DNA from: Hericium rajendrae
Taxonomy: Eukaryota > Basidiomycota > Agaricomycetes > Russulales > Hericiaceae
Reading direction: 5' to 3'
Assembly: GCA_033439255.1 (NCBI GenBank)
Contig: CM065880.1
Span: forward strand, 3,410,001-3,474,000
DNA length: 64,000 nucleotides
The position numbers were made by a program, and so were the translations under genes. The notes under the pieces were generated by a model. It made no database searches, was not told where the DNA came from, and worked only from the letters and a program-made list of their open reading frames with translations. This document shows, piece after piece, positions 33,152-44,577 of the stretch. Numbering within the stretch: position 1 is the first letter of the stretch; each line of letters starts with the position of its first letter.

Positions 33152-34096
33152 TAGTCTGCTTTCTGATGTGGGTTTCTTAACGGGACCCCCCCTTATCAGA
33201 CGGGGTTTGAATTGAATGAGGGGGCGGAGCTCAAATCAGGAGAGAAATTAAGTTATCAATTAAGCTTAACTTACTGGCCCACCGCGCCGCACAACGGGCC
33301 CAGGCGGCCCCATCGTCTTTGCAGCAGCCAAAGGTGAGCACGTCGTACCAGGACATGCAGAGATAAATACTGGAGAGGAGCAATGCCTGGGTGCAAAATA
33401 AAAACGTAAACGATGCCCAATCCACAGCCAGGGCAAGGTGGGCGACGCCGGGATTCGAACCAAAAATGTCGAGAGCTCAATGCATCCCAGATAGCCCGCT
33501 GAGCTATAATGCCGATACTACTAACCCTCATGTATAATTTAAGACGTGTTGGCGCCCTCCGGGAGGCTGCGGAGTGGGTTGGGTCGCTCAAGTGAGTATC
33601 GAAATCCTTATGGTTGCCTCTTCCAGCCGTTTACAAATTGATAGGCCTTCCCGAGCAAAATGGTGTAAATATCGTTTTTGAGTCGGCGAAGGTCGGAAAA
33701 CCGCTTACGACTCTGCGGCATCCGCGCCAGTCCTGTCTGCCATGCTGCCGTGCTGCCGTTGCCACCGGCTGTGAGTAGAATCAAGTTCCACCTTGTATGT
33801 TGAACGTCCGACCGATGCATCCACTTCTGCCACAGAGGCCTATCGATTTGTAAACGGCTGTCATGGCCCTGTGCAAAGCTCTTGTCAAGTATCCAGAGGA
33901 AGATGCATCAATTGTGGAATTATGGCACAATGCACTATATTATGTGATGTGCCGACTCTCGGCGAGAAGCTTAGCGGTGGCTGATGGTGGCTGAGGCGAC
34001 CCCCCATTAAGGCAGGGGATATAGAAAGCAGACGTCAGACAGATGATCCTGAGGCACGAAGCGTTGAGTCCTGTCTACTCTGCCTCTGGGAGACTA
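33152..34096. mobile_element. 945-bp non-autonomous element with 8-bp TSD, inside oxygenase copy 3
   Basis: It is flanked by GCTGAAGG (33144-33151 and 34097-34104), an 8-bp duplication as made by hAT-type transposases. The ends are TAGTCT..AGACTA, a 6-bp inverted repeat. Inside are a tRNA-like segment (33441-33513, minus strand) and a 25-bp inverted repeat (33624-33648 and 33836-33860, CAGCCGTTTACAAAT..). The left junction reads AAG|GTAGTC and the right junction GACTAG|CTGAAG, so the insert begins with GT and ends with AG when the duplicated bases are counted. No protein is encoded. Confidence 0.65.
33441..33513 (-). repeat. tRNA-derived segment (SINE head or decayed tRNA)
   Basis: A perfect B box (GGTTCGAATCC) and a good A box (TAGCTCAGCGGG) are spaced as in a tRNA. 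The acceptor, D and anticodon stems do not pair well, so it is not a working tRNA. It is probably the Pol III promoter head of a SINE carried inside the 945-bp element. Confidence 0.5.
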
Positions 34097-34290
34097 GCTG
34101 AAGGGCAGTGACGCGATGGTCTGGCGTGTCTGTAGCGAGCTGTCGGCAACACCGAAGATATACCTCGTCTATGGTAAGGCTCCAACCATTTACTTTATGT
34201 GTACAGAAATTTTGTAAAAAAATGGTATATGGAAATAAAGGGTAAATACACAGTAAATAAATGGTATAAACGGATCCCAGAATACATGGA

Positions 34291-37200
34291 TTACTTGAGT
34301 TTGAGTAGGCCAGCTTGAATCCATGCCTTGGTGCACATTAGCTCTGTGATTGTCAAGGCCTTGAGCGACGAGCGCGTGTCAGCACATATGTGGCGAGATC
34401 TCGAAAAAGCCCACTCTACGGAAACTGATGTTCCCGGGATAGCGAGAAAATCCCGAGCAATACGAGCAATAACGGGGAATTCACGAGCATGGTCCTTAGC
34501 AGCAGACACGTCAGGAGATCAAATTAATCACAGAACACGAAGAAGTCTTACCTTCCACCACTTCAAGGGAAGATATAAGTCACCAGAGCCCCCTTCATTT
34601 TCCGACCAGCGTTCAAGCTCGCTACGTCGTGGGGTAGGATTGTTGGCGGTGGGCTTGCTCTTCTTGGCGACGAGTGTAAGGAAATCCGATGATTCATCAG
34701 CGGGCGCAGCCTGTGGTACGTCTTCGGGTTCGGGTTCACTTGCTTTATACTCGTTGTAGACGTGCTCGAAGAGTGCCCATGCCTTCGTGCGTCGGTCATC
34801 GCTGAGCTCATCGAATCAGTCGATGCGGAGGCTGGGATGACATACTACAGGGATAAATATGACGGCCGAATGAGTACAGTCTACACCAAAAAAAATGAAT
34901 GAGTACGTACTTGTGGCGATGACCGCATACTGGCATTCCGAAGCCAAATTGTAGTAATGTAACAGCTTTTCCAAGCCCGCAGCTATAGCCTCGCGTAGAG
35001 CAAGCGGGAGGGAATTGTTCTTGATCTGCTTATCGAGGTATTTGCGCATGTACTCATACATCGGCAGGACCCAGGGTAGCGTGGGTGTCCTAGCCTTTGA
35101 CATGGTAGCAGTAACCTTGGTGAAAATCTACCGACTCGCAGGACGAGAAGTGAGGACACAAATTGACAAAACAATGATACACAGCGCACCTCGAGCAGAT
35201 CCCTGAGTTGCTTCAGTGACACCCAGTCACCCAGCGAGAGATAAAGATCTTGCAGTTCGTCCCGGTCGAGAACCCACGCGTTAATTGCCTGAAGCGTTGC
35301 GCATGCATTCGCCGGTCAGCGATCTTTTCGAACCGTGAGTGGATCCATCAACGCACCTTTTTAAGCTGCAATGCTCTGACAATCATAGCGTGTGTATAGT
35401 TCCACCGTGTCTTCACGTCACGGATGGGCATCAGCTTGCTGATGTCAGTGCCCTTCTCGGTTTTCTCATCTGCATAGTACTTGTGAGCGAGAGTACGGAA
35501 CGCTGCGCGGCGCTGAGGAGAGCTGATTATCTTTTTGCAGATAGCGCGGAGCTGCCATTTTTGGTCAGTAAACGGACATTACAGCGGGCACCCACAGGCG
35601 TAAACAAGGTGACAGTCGCACCTTTTGCACCGGACTCATACCACTGGGAACACCCACGTCCTCATCGTCCTCGATGGCCTCATTGTCATCTCCTTCCTCT
35701 GGATCATTGCGAACCCTTTCCGCATCATCTTCAATAGCTCTGTCTGTCTCGTACGACTGAACATCCTCATCACCTTCAACATCATAGTGAAAAGGTAAGT
35801 GCTTGTTGAGCTTGATGTAGTAGTCTTCAACTTCAGGATCGTCTACTTCCTGAAGTGTGCTCATTATCTTTTGCACGACTAGGTTCACCACATGCGCAAG
35901 ACAACGGATCTGACCGTTCTCTGGGCGGAAGTGAACACCGTAACACTTTTCCAGCAGAGTACCCAAGACCCGTGCCATGACATCGTTTGTCGCGGCATTG
36001 TCCATCGTGAGGGCTAGAAAGTAATGAGTGATACGGTAAGTACTCCCTTCAGAGGGTTAAATACAGGAAGACTTATCTTGTCCAGGCTACCCCTTTTCGA
36101 GGCCGATTGAAGGAAGGCTTTCGCCGATCCGACTCCTTCATGCTCATGGTCACCCAAGTGACGGAAGTCGATCAGGCGCTCGATAAGTTGCCATTCATCA
36201 TCGATCCAGTTCGCTATAGTACCGGAGAATGAGAAGATCATACGGGGTGTCATCCATGTATCATTTGAGTATGCAATTCGGGACTTAACGGCCTTGAAAT
36301 ATGGTAAGTGCATGTATTAGAATGATATTATGACTCAGGTCAAGCTTACTGCTAATCCTTTCACAACTTCTGCGTGCAGGTCTGCGCAGATCTGCGCAAC
36401 AACATTTCGGACAGTTGTGTCGCTCGGCAACACATACCGTGCCTCCATGTACTTGAAGAGCAAGGCGAGCGAAGGCGCCTCGCCCGTTGTAAATGGTAAG
36501 TCTTCCTCAATAAGCCATGCTGCGAACAGGTGCAAGAATCCCTTCTGCGTCGGGTTCTGGCATGGATTCAACTTGCCTTCTGCAAGAAAGCCTTCCATCA
36601 AGCGGACACTTGCCGAAGATAGGCCATTGTTCGGGATCGCTGGTGAGCTCATTTTGTTCTCTTCCTTCTCAGCGAGTTCTTTAATCAGCGCGCCGTGAGC
36701 CTTTTTCGTATGTGTTGATAGGTTGCCGACTGCAGGGCGAGGCGATGGTTCATCATCGAAGTTGCTGGTATCAATGGTGCGTTGCACTGTTCGTGTGCTG
36801 CGAGATATGAAGGTGAGCTCGGCTTCATTTTGGAAGAGCAAAATCACGTACTTATCACAGTACTTACACTTGAAGCACCATCTCTTGCCGACCTTTGGCT
36901 CAATAGTCCGTATCGGCTTATGCCAGTGAGCCAAGGTCGTATTTTCAGGCCCTCGCCGACCACTTTTTCGCTGCTGCTCGGCCTCACGAGCTTCAACATC
37001 CCGTAGCGCCGATTGCCCATCAGATTCAGTGTCGTCATCTCCTTCTGAGTCACTAGTACCAGCGCCGTCAGCGGCAGATGACTTGTCAACACTGCGAGAA
37101 GATCGGCGGCACATTGTTTGTGTCCGGCGTGCTCTACAGTATGTTCAGCTTGCTAGTCTCCATCAGAATCAAGAATCTCACCTTTTAGCCCGCTTTCCGA

Positions 37201-38210
37201 CTTTCTTCTTCAGCTGAGGAGCTCGTCTTTTGCGAGCTGTATGAGCAGGAGTCTCCTCCACTTCAGCCTCGAGTGGTTCATCATCACTGAAGTCGACCGC
37301 AGCGCGCCGGTTGCGCTTTGCCTTGACATGCAGGTCAGTTCAAAGATACTTCTGCTTTGTTTATTACTCACCGGCTGAATGGCTCCATCGGTAGAGTTCA
37401 TTTTAATGAACTCAACTTCGTCATCTCCGATTTCGGAAGGTGACAGAGATGTATCGCTATCATGATCAGCCCTCGTCTCCTTCCAGGTCTTGTCTTTGCG
37501 AGAGTCACCGGGTAGTTCTGGTACTGTGATGCGAGGTAAGCAATGGATCTTGGACTTAATAGGATAGCGGGTTGCTTACTGTCCTTGCTGTGGAGGTACT
37601 CATCAAGGCGCCCGCTGCCTATTCCTTTCATGACCTGTCGCTTTAGATCGGCGGGTGTCACTTCCTTGGTGGATGCCCTGCTACGACTCGTTTGCGTAGG
37701 CTTGCCAGACTGTCCCTTAGCGATGTCGTCATCAATCCCGCCAGGCTGCATGACCGCAGGCTCGCTACTAGGGCTTGGCCCCATGGATGGTGCCTTACTA
37801 TCGTACGAAAATGCAGTGAGTTCAGTTGTTCCCTTTGCAAACAAGATTACCCACCAAAGATATTCAACTTCGTCTAGTAGCCGCTTGACTTTAATCATCA
37901 TCGGAGCCTCGAACTCCTCCATTGCAGGCTCGCCAATGATCCTCTCAAGGTAATTGCATACCATTATAATCCCGTAACGGCCGTGTCGAAGGAGAGGTAA
38001 GCGGCCATTTGCATCCCGACAGTCCTCACTAAAGAGAAGATTAAAGCAACGGTCAAATGTCGCCCATAGGCTTTCTCCATCGACCGTTGTCATGACATGG
38101 TGGATCCGATCGGTCTTCGTTGCCTCAGGAACACTGGCAGGAAGCTTCTTGGACAGCTCAGATATTCTCTGGACTGTGAAGCGGAGTTCATCGACAAGTT
38201 GGGAGCTCAT
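34291..38210 (-). CDS. hAT transposase with BED finger, one nonsense codon
   Basis: Exons traced in phase: 38210-37580, 37523-37372, 37321-37182, 37133-36852, 36797-36350, 36292-36073, 36013-35622, 35551-35357, 35288-35190 and 35127-34911, then two more ending at 34291. An N-terminal ~270-residue host-like region precedes a BED-type finger (CKYC..LSTHTKKAH). Catalytic-core landmarks follow: AYSNDTWMTPRMIF (first Asp), TMDNAATND (second Asp) and IRCLAHVVNLVVQK (C/DxxH motif). The end is the hAT dimerisation domain (FPVIARIARDFLAIPGTSV; EWAFSRSRH). A TGA at 34816-34818 replaces the expected Trp in RIDWFDEL, a G-to-A change that would remove the dimerisation domain. One donor (GTCTTC, at 36072) is weak. 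It moves the hAT element by cut-and-paste when whole. Confidence 0.85.
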
Positions 38211-38211
38211 T

Positions 38212-40466
38212 CACACAATACAGTGACTTTGGCCGCAACCTATGGGCCAGACAAAAGTGGCCTAAGGCCATAAGTTACGGGCTGGTCAAACCCAGCTGGA
38301 ATGAGGATTTTTGGTCCGTAAGCTACGGGCCAGCTGGATCTGGGAATAGACCATAAGTTACGGGTCAGCTTATATAGATGTGTACCATAGGTTACAGTGG
38401 AGCTGGCAGGGGGTATCTCTTGGGTGCCGGACTAATGGAATTAAATCAGAACTGGACTACTTTTTCTAGCTTCGGACTGCTTTTTTAGGGCTCGGACTAG
38501 TGGTTGAAAATTGAACTGGATTACATAAGATAACACAGGACTACGGACTATAGAAGATTATGGAATAGGACTATCAGACAGGACTTCGGACTTGTATTGA
38601 ATAAGACTTTGGACTATTCCACAGGACTTTGGACTACTCTATAGGACTTTGGACTACTCTATAGGACTTCGGACTACTCCATAGGACTTCGAACTACTCC
38701 ATAGAACTTCGGACTACTTAATAAAACTTCGGACTACTTAATAGGACTTCGGACTACTTAATAAAACTTCGGACTCTGAACTAGACTAAGGACTCTGGAC
38801 TCTGGACTTCAGATTGAGAACTTCGGATTAAGGATTACAAAATAGGACTATAGACAACAGACTTCGGACTAGGACTTAAAACTCCGGAACATGACTCCGG
38901 ACTCTAGACTACTACAGATCAAAGACTTCGGACTCCAGACTCCGGACTTTGGACCTCGGACCTCAGACTATAGCCTTCGAACTTCAGACTGAACCATAAA
39001 ATAGGCATCAGGACTAATCTAATGATAAAATCAAATTAAGGACTACAAAATAAAACAAAGGACTATAAAATAGAACTAAGAACTACAAAGACAGATTTAG
39101 AATCAGAAAATTAGCCTAAGGACTATAAGATCTATGATCAGACTATGGACTATAAGATAGAACTAAGAACTATAAATATATATTCTAAAATTATTCAACA
39201 GACTAATTTGTATATAAAAAAGGCTACTTGAGTTTTGAATTAAATTATTATAGGACGAAGAAAAAGAGCAGGACAAAACAATAGTAGCTAGTAACAATCA
39301 AACTTTCAAGTTGACGCGTCTTTAGTTGTACAGCCACAAGACCCATATCTAGATTCTCGGTATTTGAGTCAGATCAAATCAAATCAAATACTATAAAATT
39401 AGCAAAAATAACAGCATATACTTTCAACTCATATAATATTATAAAATGCAACAGATTTATATTTAAGATACTATAGTATATGAGATGGCAGATATAAGTT
39501 AGTAAAGTCTAAAAATTAGCCTCTGATGTAGTGCTCGGCAATCACCGACATCTAATATTGTAACTCCGCTGAGTATAGTCACTGTGTTGCAGCTATATCA
39601 CATCAAATGGATTACTGTGCCACTACTTTAAACAAGCTCTCAAGAATGCTAGCTTATAATTCTTAGTTTCATTCTATTATTTAGACTTTAGTCTGAAGTC
39701 TCAAGGCTATAGTCCGAGGTCCGAGGTCCGAAGTCTGGAGTCTGGAGTCCGAAGTCTTTGATCTGTAGTAGTCTAGAGTCCGGAGTCATGTTCCGGAGTT
39801 TTAAGTCCTAGTCCGAAGTCTGTTGTCTATAGTCCTATTTTGTAATCCTTAATCCGAAGTTCTCAATCTGAAGTCCAGAGTCCAGAGTCCTTAGTCTAGT
39901 TCAGAGTCCGAAGTTTTATTAAGTAGTCCGAAGTCCTATTAAGTAGTCCGAAGTTTTATTAAGTAGTCCGAAGTTCTATGGAGTAGTTCGAAGTCCTATG
40001 GAGTAGTCCGAAGTCCTATAGAGTAGTCCAAAGTCCTATAGAGTAGTCCAAAGTCCTGTGATAGTCCAAAGTCTTATTCAATACAAGTCCGAAGTCCTGT
40101 CTGATAGTCCTATTCCATAATCTTCTATAGTCCGTAGTCCTGTGTTATCTTATGTAATCCAGTTCAATTTTCAACCACTAGTCCGAGCCCTAAAAAAGCA
40201 GTCCGAAGCTAGAAAAAGTAGTCCGGTTCTGATTTAATTCCATTAGTCCGGCACCCAAGAGATACCCCCTGCCAGCTCCACTGTAACCTATGGTACACAT
40301 CTATATAAGCTGACCCGTAACTTATGGTCTATTCCCAGATCCAGCTGGCCCGTAGCTTACGGACCAAAAATCCTCATTCCAGCTGGGTTTGACCAGCCCG
40401 TAACTTATGGCCTTAGGCCACTTTTGTCTGGCCCGTAGGTTGCGGCCAAAGTCACACCATTGACTG
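38212..40466. mobile_element. E2: 2.25-kb foldback element nested in the hAT transposon
   Basis: The arms (about 38222-38995 and 39684-40455) are near-identical inverted repeats starting GTGACTTTGGCCGCAACC. The outer ~160 bp has repeats of CATAAGTTACGGGC and CCGTAAGCTACGGGCC. The inner arm is a ~20-bp satellite (GGACTTCGGACTACTCCATA). GCTCATT (38205-38211 and 40467-40473) flanks the element as a likely 7-bp target duplication. The unpaired ~690-bp centre is AT-rich and holds the core shared with E1. One of the few arm differences is a C/T at a CpG. No protein is encoded. It separates the hAT transposase start from its upstream sequence. Confidence 0.78.
39515..39571 (+). other. E2 central core shared with E1
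   Basis: The blocks ATTAGCCTCTG, GCTCGGCAATCACCGA, ATCTAAT and ATTGTAACTCCGCTG occur in the same order and spacing (within 1-3 bp) as in the E1 core, in opposite orientation relative to the window. The surrounding centre sequences of the two elements are otherwise unlike. Confidence 0.75.
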
Positions 40467-40473
40467 GCTCATT

Positions 40474-40944
40474 GTGCTAAGGGATAGTAGCTTCTGGGCT
40501 GTCTGTATGTGCTGGTGGGCTGGTGATGCAGGCAGTGGACCAGGATCAAAATTCATCACAGTGCAGACAGTCTATTATCTCCCAGTCCCGATAGCTTCGT
40601 GCGGGCTTCAACATTAGCAGTGATACTATATGACTATTATACAGAAATCGGCTTCTTTCAGGCCCTTTCATTGATGCGATGAGGCTATCTGAGGCCATAA
40701 ATGGAAATTGTATAAAGCTTAATCAAGGTTTTACACTGTGCTTCGCGGGGCCCGTGTCCGTTGGCCGATAAACTTTGGCCCTGATGCAGCCCGCTCCTGC
40801 TTCCCCACGGTGATGACTAATGAACCATTTACTGTTTATCGTACAGTGTATTTACTAGGTACAGGACGTGGGGTAAATAAATAGTAAATAGATATAGGAA
40901 AAACCGTTTTTACACAGTAAGTAGATGAAATAGTTGGAGCCTTA
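40474..40944. other. right end of the hAT element, non-coding
   Basis: This would be the 5' untranslated and promoter region of the transposase before E2 entered. The last 100 bp carry TTTACT/AGTAAATA subterminal repeats and the terminal inverted repeat. No gene is seen. Confidence 0.5.
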
Positions 40945-41259
40945 GTCTATGGAGACCCCAAGTACGACTTTTTTCGGGTGATCATCGACAAGGTAGTAGT
41001 AGAAGATGGCGGTTGTGTCGAAGAAGGATTCCTCTCTAGGCTTATGTACGACAAGGCGGTGCCAGTTGAGATCTTCAGCGAGAGAGCAGAGGTAGAGGAC
41101 ATCAAGCCAGTGACCTGGGTGATGAAGCCCGAAGAAACTCGCACGAAGGTCGAGACTCCCTATATTGCGTATGGCAACGAGCCGTGGATGGATTGTACGT
41201 ATGGGGAGGCCTGCATCATCGCCAATGTTCAGAGCCTCGAGATCAGGCAACAGATTTGA

Positions 41260-41831
41260 TTTAATTTGACTACGAGTACATACTTCGCCTTGTATTTCCC
41301 GAACGAGAGTTTTGTCATTGTGCCTTCTCGAGTACACACGACGATGAGAGCGTTTCGTGCTTTGAGTTGATATGCGCCTTCCAATCGTAGCTTGATGCGA
41401 GATTTTCAAGTCTAAATATGCAGTTCGTCAGATACATGTGCTCAAGGAGCCCGTCATGCACCCCCGACCAGGAAGCTTTAGGCGGCTCTGGACGAATGTC
41501 GACATAATATTCCTTCACCGCAAAGGGACAGCATGTGAACAGCAGTTCTAACCATGGCTCGGCCTCGCCTAATCGCAGAGATAGGACAATGCAAGAGCGC
41601 CATTAATTAGGATGCATGCAATGTGAACGACTTGCGGTCATTTCGTGCACTATGTTCCTTGCGATGGTTTGAAGATGAGGAATGATAGCTGTTGGCTGTA
41701 GCGAGACACGATTTTCACTTGGAATGAATATAATCTGGTTGCCTTGCATAATTGGACAATTCACGTCCGGACGTTGACAACATGGTACAGGATAATACTG
41801 CGCACTGTCCTTGGATAGTACATACCATGAG
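41260..41831. other. spacer between oxygenase copy 3 and the P450
   Basis: The two genes converge here (plus and minus strand), so this holds both 3' flanks. I see no further gene, tRNA or repeat. Confidence 0.4.
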
Positions 41832-44002
41832 TTAGGCTGAGGACTTCTGCAGGGACCGGATCAAAGCCTCTGCTTCCGCATCTCGGGGCTTGATGGTACA
41901 TTTGAACGGCGCGGGGTGGCTAGACATGAGCATGTCAGATCAACACAAATATCCAGCTTAAATATCAAACCGTGAACGTACCTAACGAAGCCAGGGGAGA
42001 ACGAGATACCAATCGGGATCTCGTTCCCATTCTCGTCTTTCGCCTTCGAAAGCGTATAGAGGGCCAAGGTACTGGCCACGAGAATCCAGACGTTCGCATC
42101 TGCTAGGTGTTGGCCGGCACAGATACTGTCGGTGTTAATTGGATATTTATTAGACATAGATTTGGAGACCGATGGGGATCGTCACACGCACCGCCTGCCA
42201 TAGCCGAAAGTCGTCTTCGACTCATCCTTGTTTAAGGTGCCATTTTCTGTGAGGAACCTTTCTGGCCTGAATTCGTGCGGATTGGGATAAGCTTTCTCGT
42301 TGTGCGCAATGGCCCTGCATGAAGACGAGTTAATAATATTCAAACGTGGCCACGATCGCGGACGCACCAAAGATTAGGAAAGATTTGCGCCCCTAAGCAG
42401 TTATTTGATTCAAGGATTTGATGACTGCGAGACCAACGAGACAACGAACCTTTAGGGATGAACATGCCCTCGTACACGTCGTCTTCTACTACTTCCCGAG
42501 TCACGGACAATGGCACTGCTTGATGCGCACGAAAGACCTCCCTCACGATAGCTCCAACATAGGGTAGAGAAGCTCTATCGTCAAACGCAGGGAGACGACG
42601 GCGTCCGACAACCCTGTCGATTTCCTCTTGTGCACGGCGTTGGATTTGTGGATTCAGGGTCAGATGGAGCAGTGCAGTTAATGTTGATGATGCGGACTAT
42701 CCCATAATATTAATAACGAATCAGCGAACGCGTGCGCAAAGACGAACCGTGTCAGCACCGCCTAATGCCATGTAGAATACTCAGCCAAAATGTCATACTA
42801 GACTGGAAGAAGTATCACTTGCCAGCATAAATTATGGCAGCAGCGTCCTTCGCAGCCTCGTCGGCTTCCTCCCCAGCGTTGGATTCCTCATTCTGCATGA
42901 TCCATTTGGACGCGAGCGATGGCTTTGCACTTCCATCGGCCTGATGAGAACAGAGGAAACGTGAGAGAAAGATCACTGCAGCAGCAGCTGGGACTGACTA
43001 GTCGGCTTTTCACAGATTGCCAGGGTACGTTTTTCATCTCGATCGTCATCTGGAGGCATTGCTTCGCAAATCGTTTGAAGCCGGCAAAGGGTAGCCAGGA
43101 CGGCAGATGACGCACTAGAGTTGGATCAGACAGTGAAAAGCGTTATCAAGTACTTGGCACATACAGAACGGGAACACATTAACCAGCGCAGCGCCTGGAA
43201 AGTATACGGCTGACAACATATCAAAGGATTTATGGGCCAGTTCGACAAAGCGGTCATTCTCTGGAGCAATGTCATGGCCATACGCAACCGCCATGGATAT
43301 CGCGGCCGCCGCGCTGATAGCAAATGTGAGCTCTACAGTGAATACGGTCGGCGTTGTAGCATCAACGGCTTACGTTTGAATGTGGTCGATAAATTTCTCA
43401 GGACTCTGGTACAGCCCTGTTATATAAGCCTCCGCTTTCTGTTCTTGCACTGGGTAATGGGCCCACGCTCTTGCCGAGGAAACAGTGAGATGAAGCAGGC
43501 GACGTCGACTGCGCCATCGATCACCGTACGGCAAGAGTGCGAAATTAAAGTCCCAGCCCATCCTAGAACGTTTATGTCAGCTTTGAGAGAAAAGGCATGT
43601 CGTAGAGCCGCACAAGTCAACCATGGTATTCCGCGGTCGCTGAGAGTAGTTTGCAGAGCGACGTTCAAACAACTCCTTCGCCGCGGCTTGGGAATTAATC
43701 ACGATAGTCAACTGGCCAAAATTCCAGAAAGAGACAACATCGCCTAAGAGAATGCAGTTAATAGATGGTTACTAGAAATTTGAACAAGGGGACGCACTCA
43801 TGTAGTCATGCGACCACTGCGCGTAAGTCGCCCATGGTGCTTCACTGGGAATTGACAGGATGTTGCCGATGAGCGGAAAAGGTGTCGGGCCAGGCGGAAG
43901 AGGGTGACTACGGCGACGTTGGATGTGCGAGCGGATGGCGAGAACAATCGCGAGGATGAATGAGCACAAAAGAATCGAGGAAATGTATTCCGGCTCCATC
44001 AT
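41832..44002 (-). CDS. cytochrome P450 monooxygenase
   Basis: About a dozen exons on the minus strand start with MMEPEYISSILLCSF, an N-terminal membrane anchor, then the Pro hinge PLPPGPTPFPLIGN. Landmarks in order: WDFNFALLPYGDRWRSRRRL (C helix with WR), SFDMLSAVYFPGAALVNVFP, GGADTTSAS (I helix oxygen-binding, normally AGxDTT), EVFR (ExxR), NPHEFRPERFL (PERF region) and FGYGRRICAG, the heme-binding loop with the axial Cys. That loop is formed across an intron (CG|T). Introns are about 50-65 bp. All key motifs are present, so it is probably functional in the ER membrane with a P450 reductase. The style is that of the large agaricomycete P450 clans that resemble O-methylsterigmatocystin oxidoreductase. 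The substrate is unknown. Confidence 0.88.
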
Positions 44003-44569
44003 CGTGATAGAGACGTGTCTGTGGGGATGGAACACTTCAGAAAGCATCGGGTGTCTTATTTAAAGTGCTCATGCGTATGCAAAGTGGCCCATGCACCACC
44101 GTCGGAGCAGAGAAGACTTCCGCAGAACCTGGGACAGTCCCACCCGCCGTGCACTATCCTCCACCCGCCGCACTTCCAAAGCACTTTGGCGATACAGCTT
44201 CCGCACATGACGTTGGTTCGAAACAGCGTGTGAGTGCCCGTCACTGAGAAAGGGAGCCGCGCTCACAACGCTCCCGTCAACGCAGAGCTTCCATCCACAG
44301 ATGTGGTGGTTTGCTGTCTTTTAATGGAAATCTGCTCACTCGTGCGCATGGAATCTGGGATGTTAGACAGCGGCAGAAGGTCTCCGAAGTCTCCAAGGCC
44401 TCGTCATCGCTCCAAAAATTCCGTACAGACATAAGATAAGCATAGCCATCTCCGCTACAGTCCTGAGAGTTGAATGGAGACATTATCAGAGTGTTTTGGA
44501 GTACAGGTAGTTTCGATGGACGCACCTAGTGACCTAGGCACCTTTCGACGTGTGAACCCCGCGTACCGT
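44003..44569. other. upstream region of the P450, no gene seen
   Basis: This is the 5' flank of the P450, about 570 bp long, with short open frames only. From about 44520 onward the sequence matches the flank at about 52170, which marks the edge of the tandem duplication. Confidence 0.4.
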
Positions 44570-44577
44570 AAGCTACG

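Larger units (their letters stand above)
34175..40944. mobile_element. hAT DNA transposon (6.77 kb including nested E2)
   Basis: The target duplication GTCTATGG is perfect (34167-34174 and 40945-40952). The terminal inverted repeats start TAAGGCTCCAACYATTT, with one mismatch in 17. Both ends carry several subterminal ATTTACT/AGTAAAT motifs (34185-34275 and 40840-40925), likely transposase-binding sites. The element encodes a transposase on the minus strand and contains E2 (38212-40466) just upstream of it. Without E2 it would be about 4.5 kb. It interrupts oxygenase copy 3. Confidence 0.92.
32183..41259 (+). pseudogene. 2OG-Fe(II) oxygenase-like gene, copy 3, split by two DNA transposons
   Basis: Exons 32183-32319, 32385-32644 and the start of exon 3 at 32699 encode DSIVNRPPYVSG, CQPATFGLDQKDVFDESYRK, FFRPHIDTPRS, FSDVEHEVAV and AGYRVTLTFN. 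Exon 3 is interrupted at HKVLK (33151) by a 945-bp element, resumes with LKGSDAMVWRVC (34098) and is interrupted again at IYLVYG (34174) by a hAT transposon. It resumes at 40953 (DPKYDFFRVII), ends with IAYGNEPWMDCTYGEAC and stops at 41257-41259. The coding sequence on both sides of each insertion lines up with the paralogs and carries 8-bp target duplications. Both insertions are therefore the only obvious damage, and the gene was intact until recently. Confidence 0.82.
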
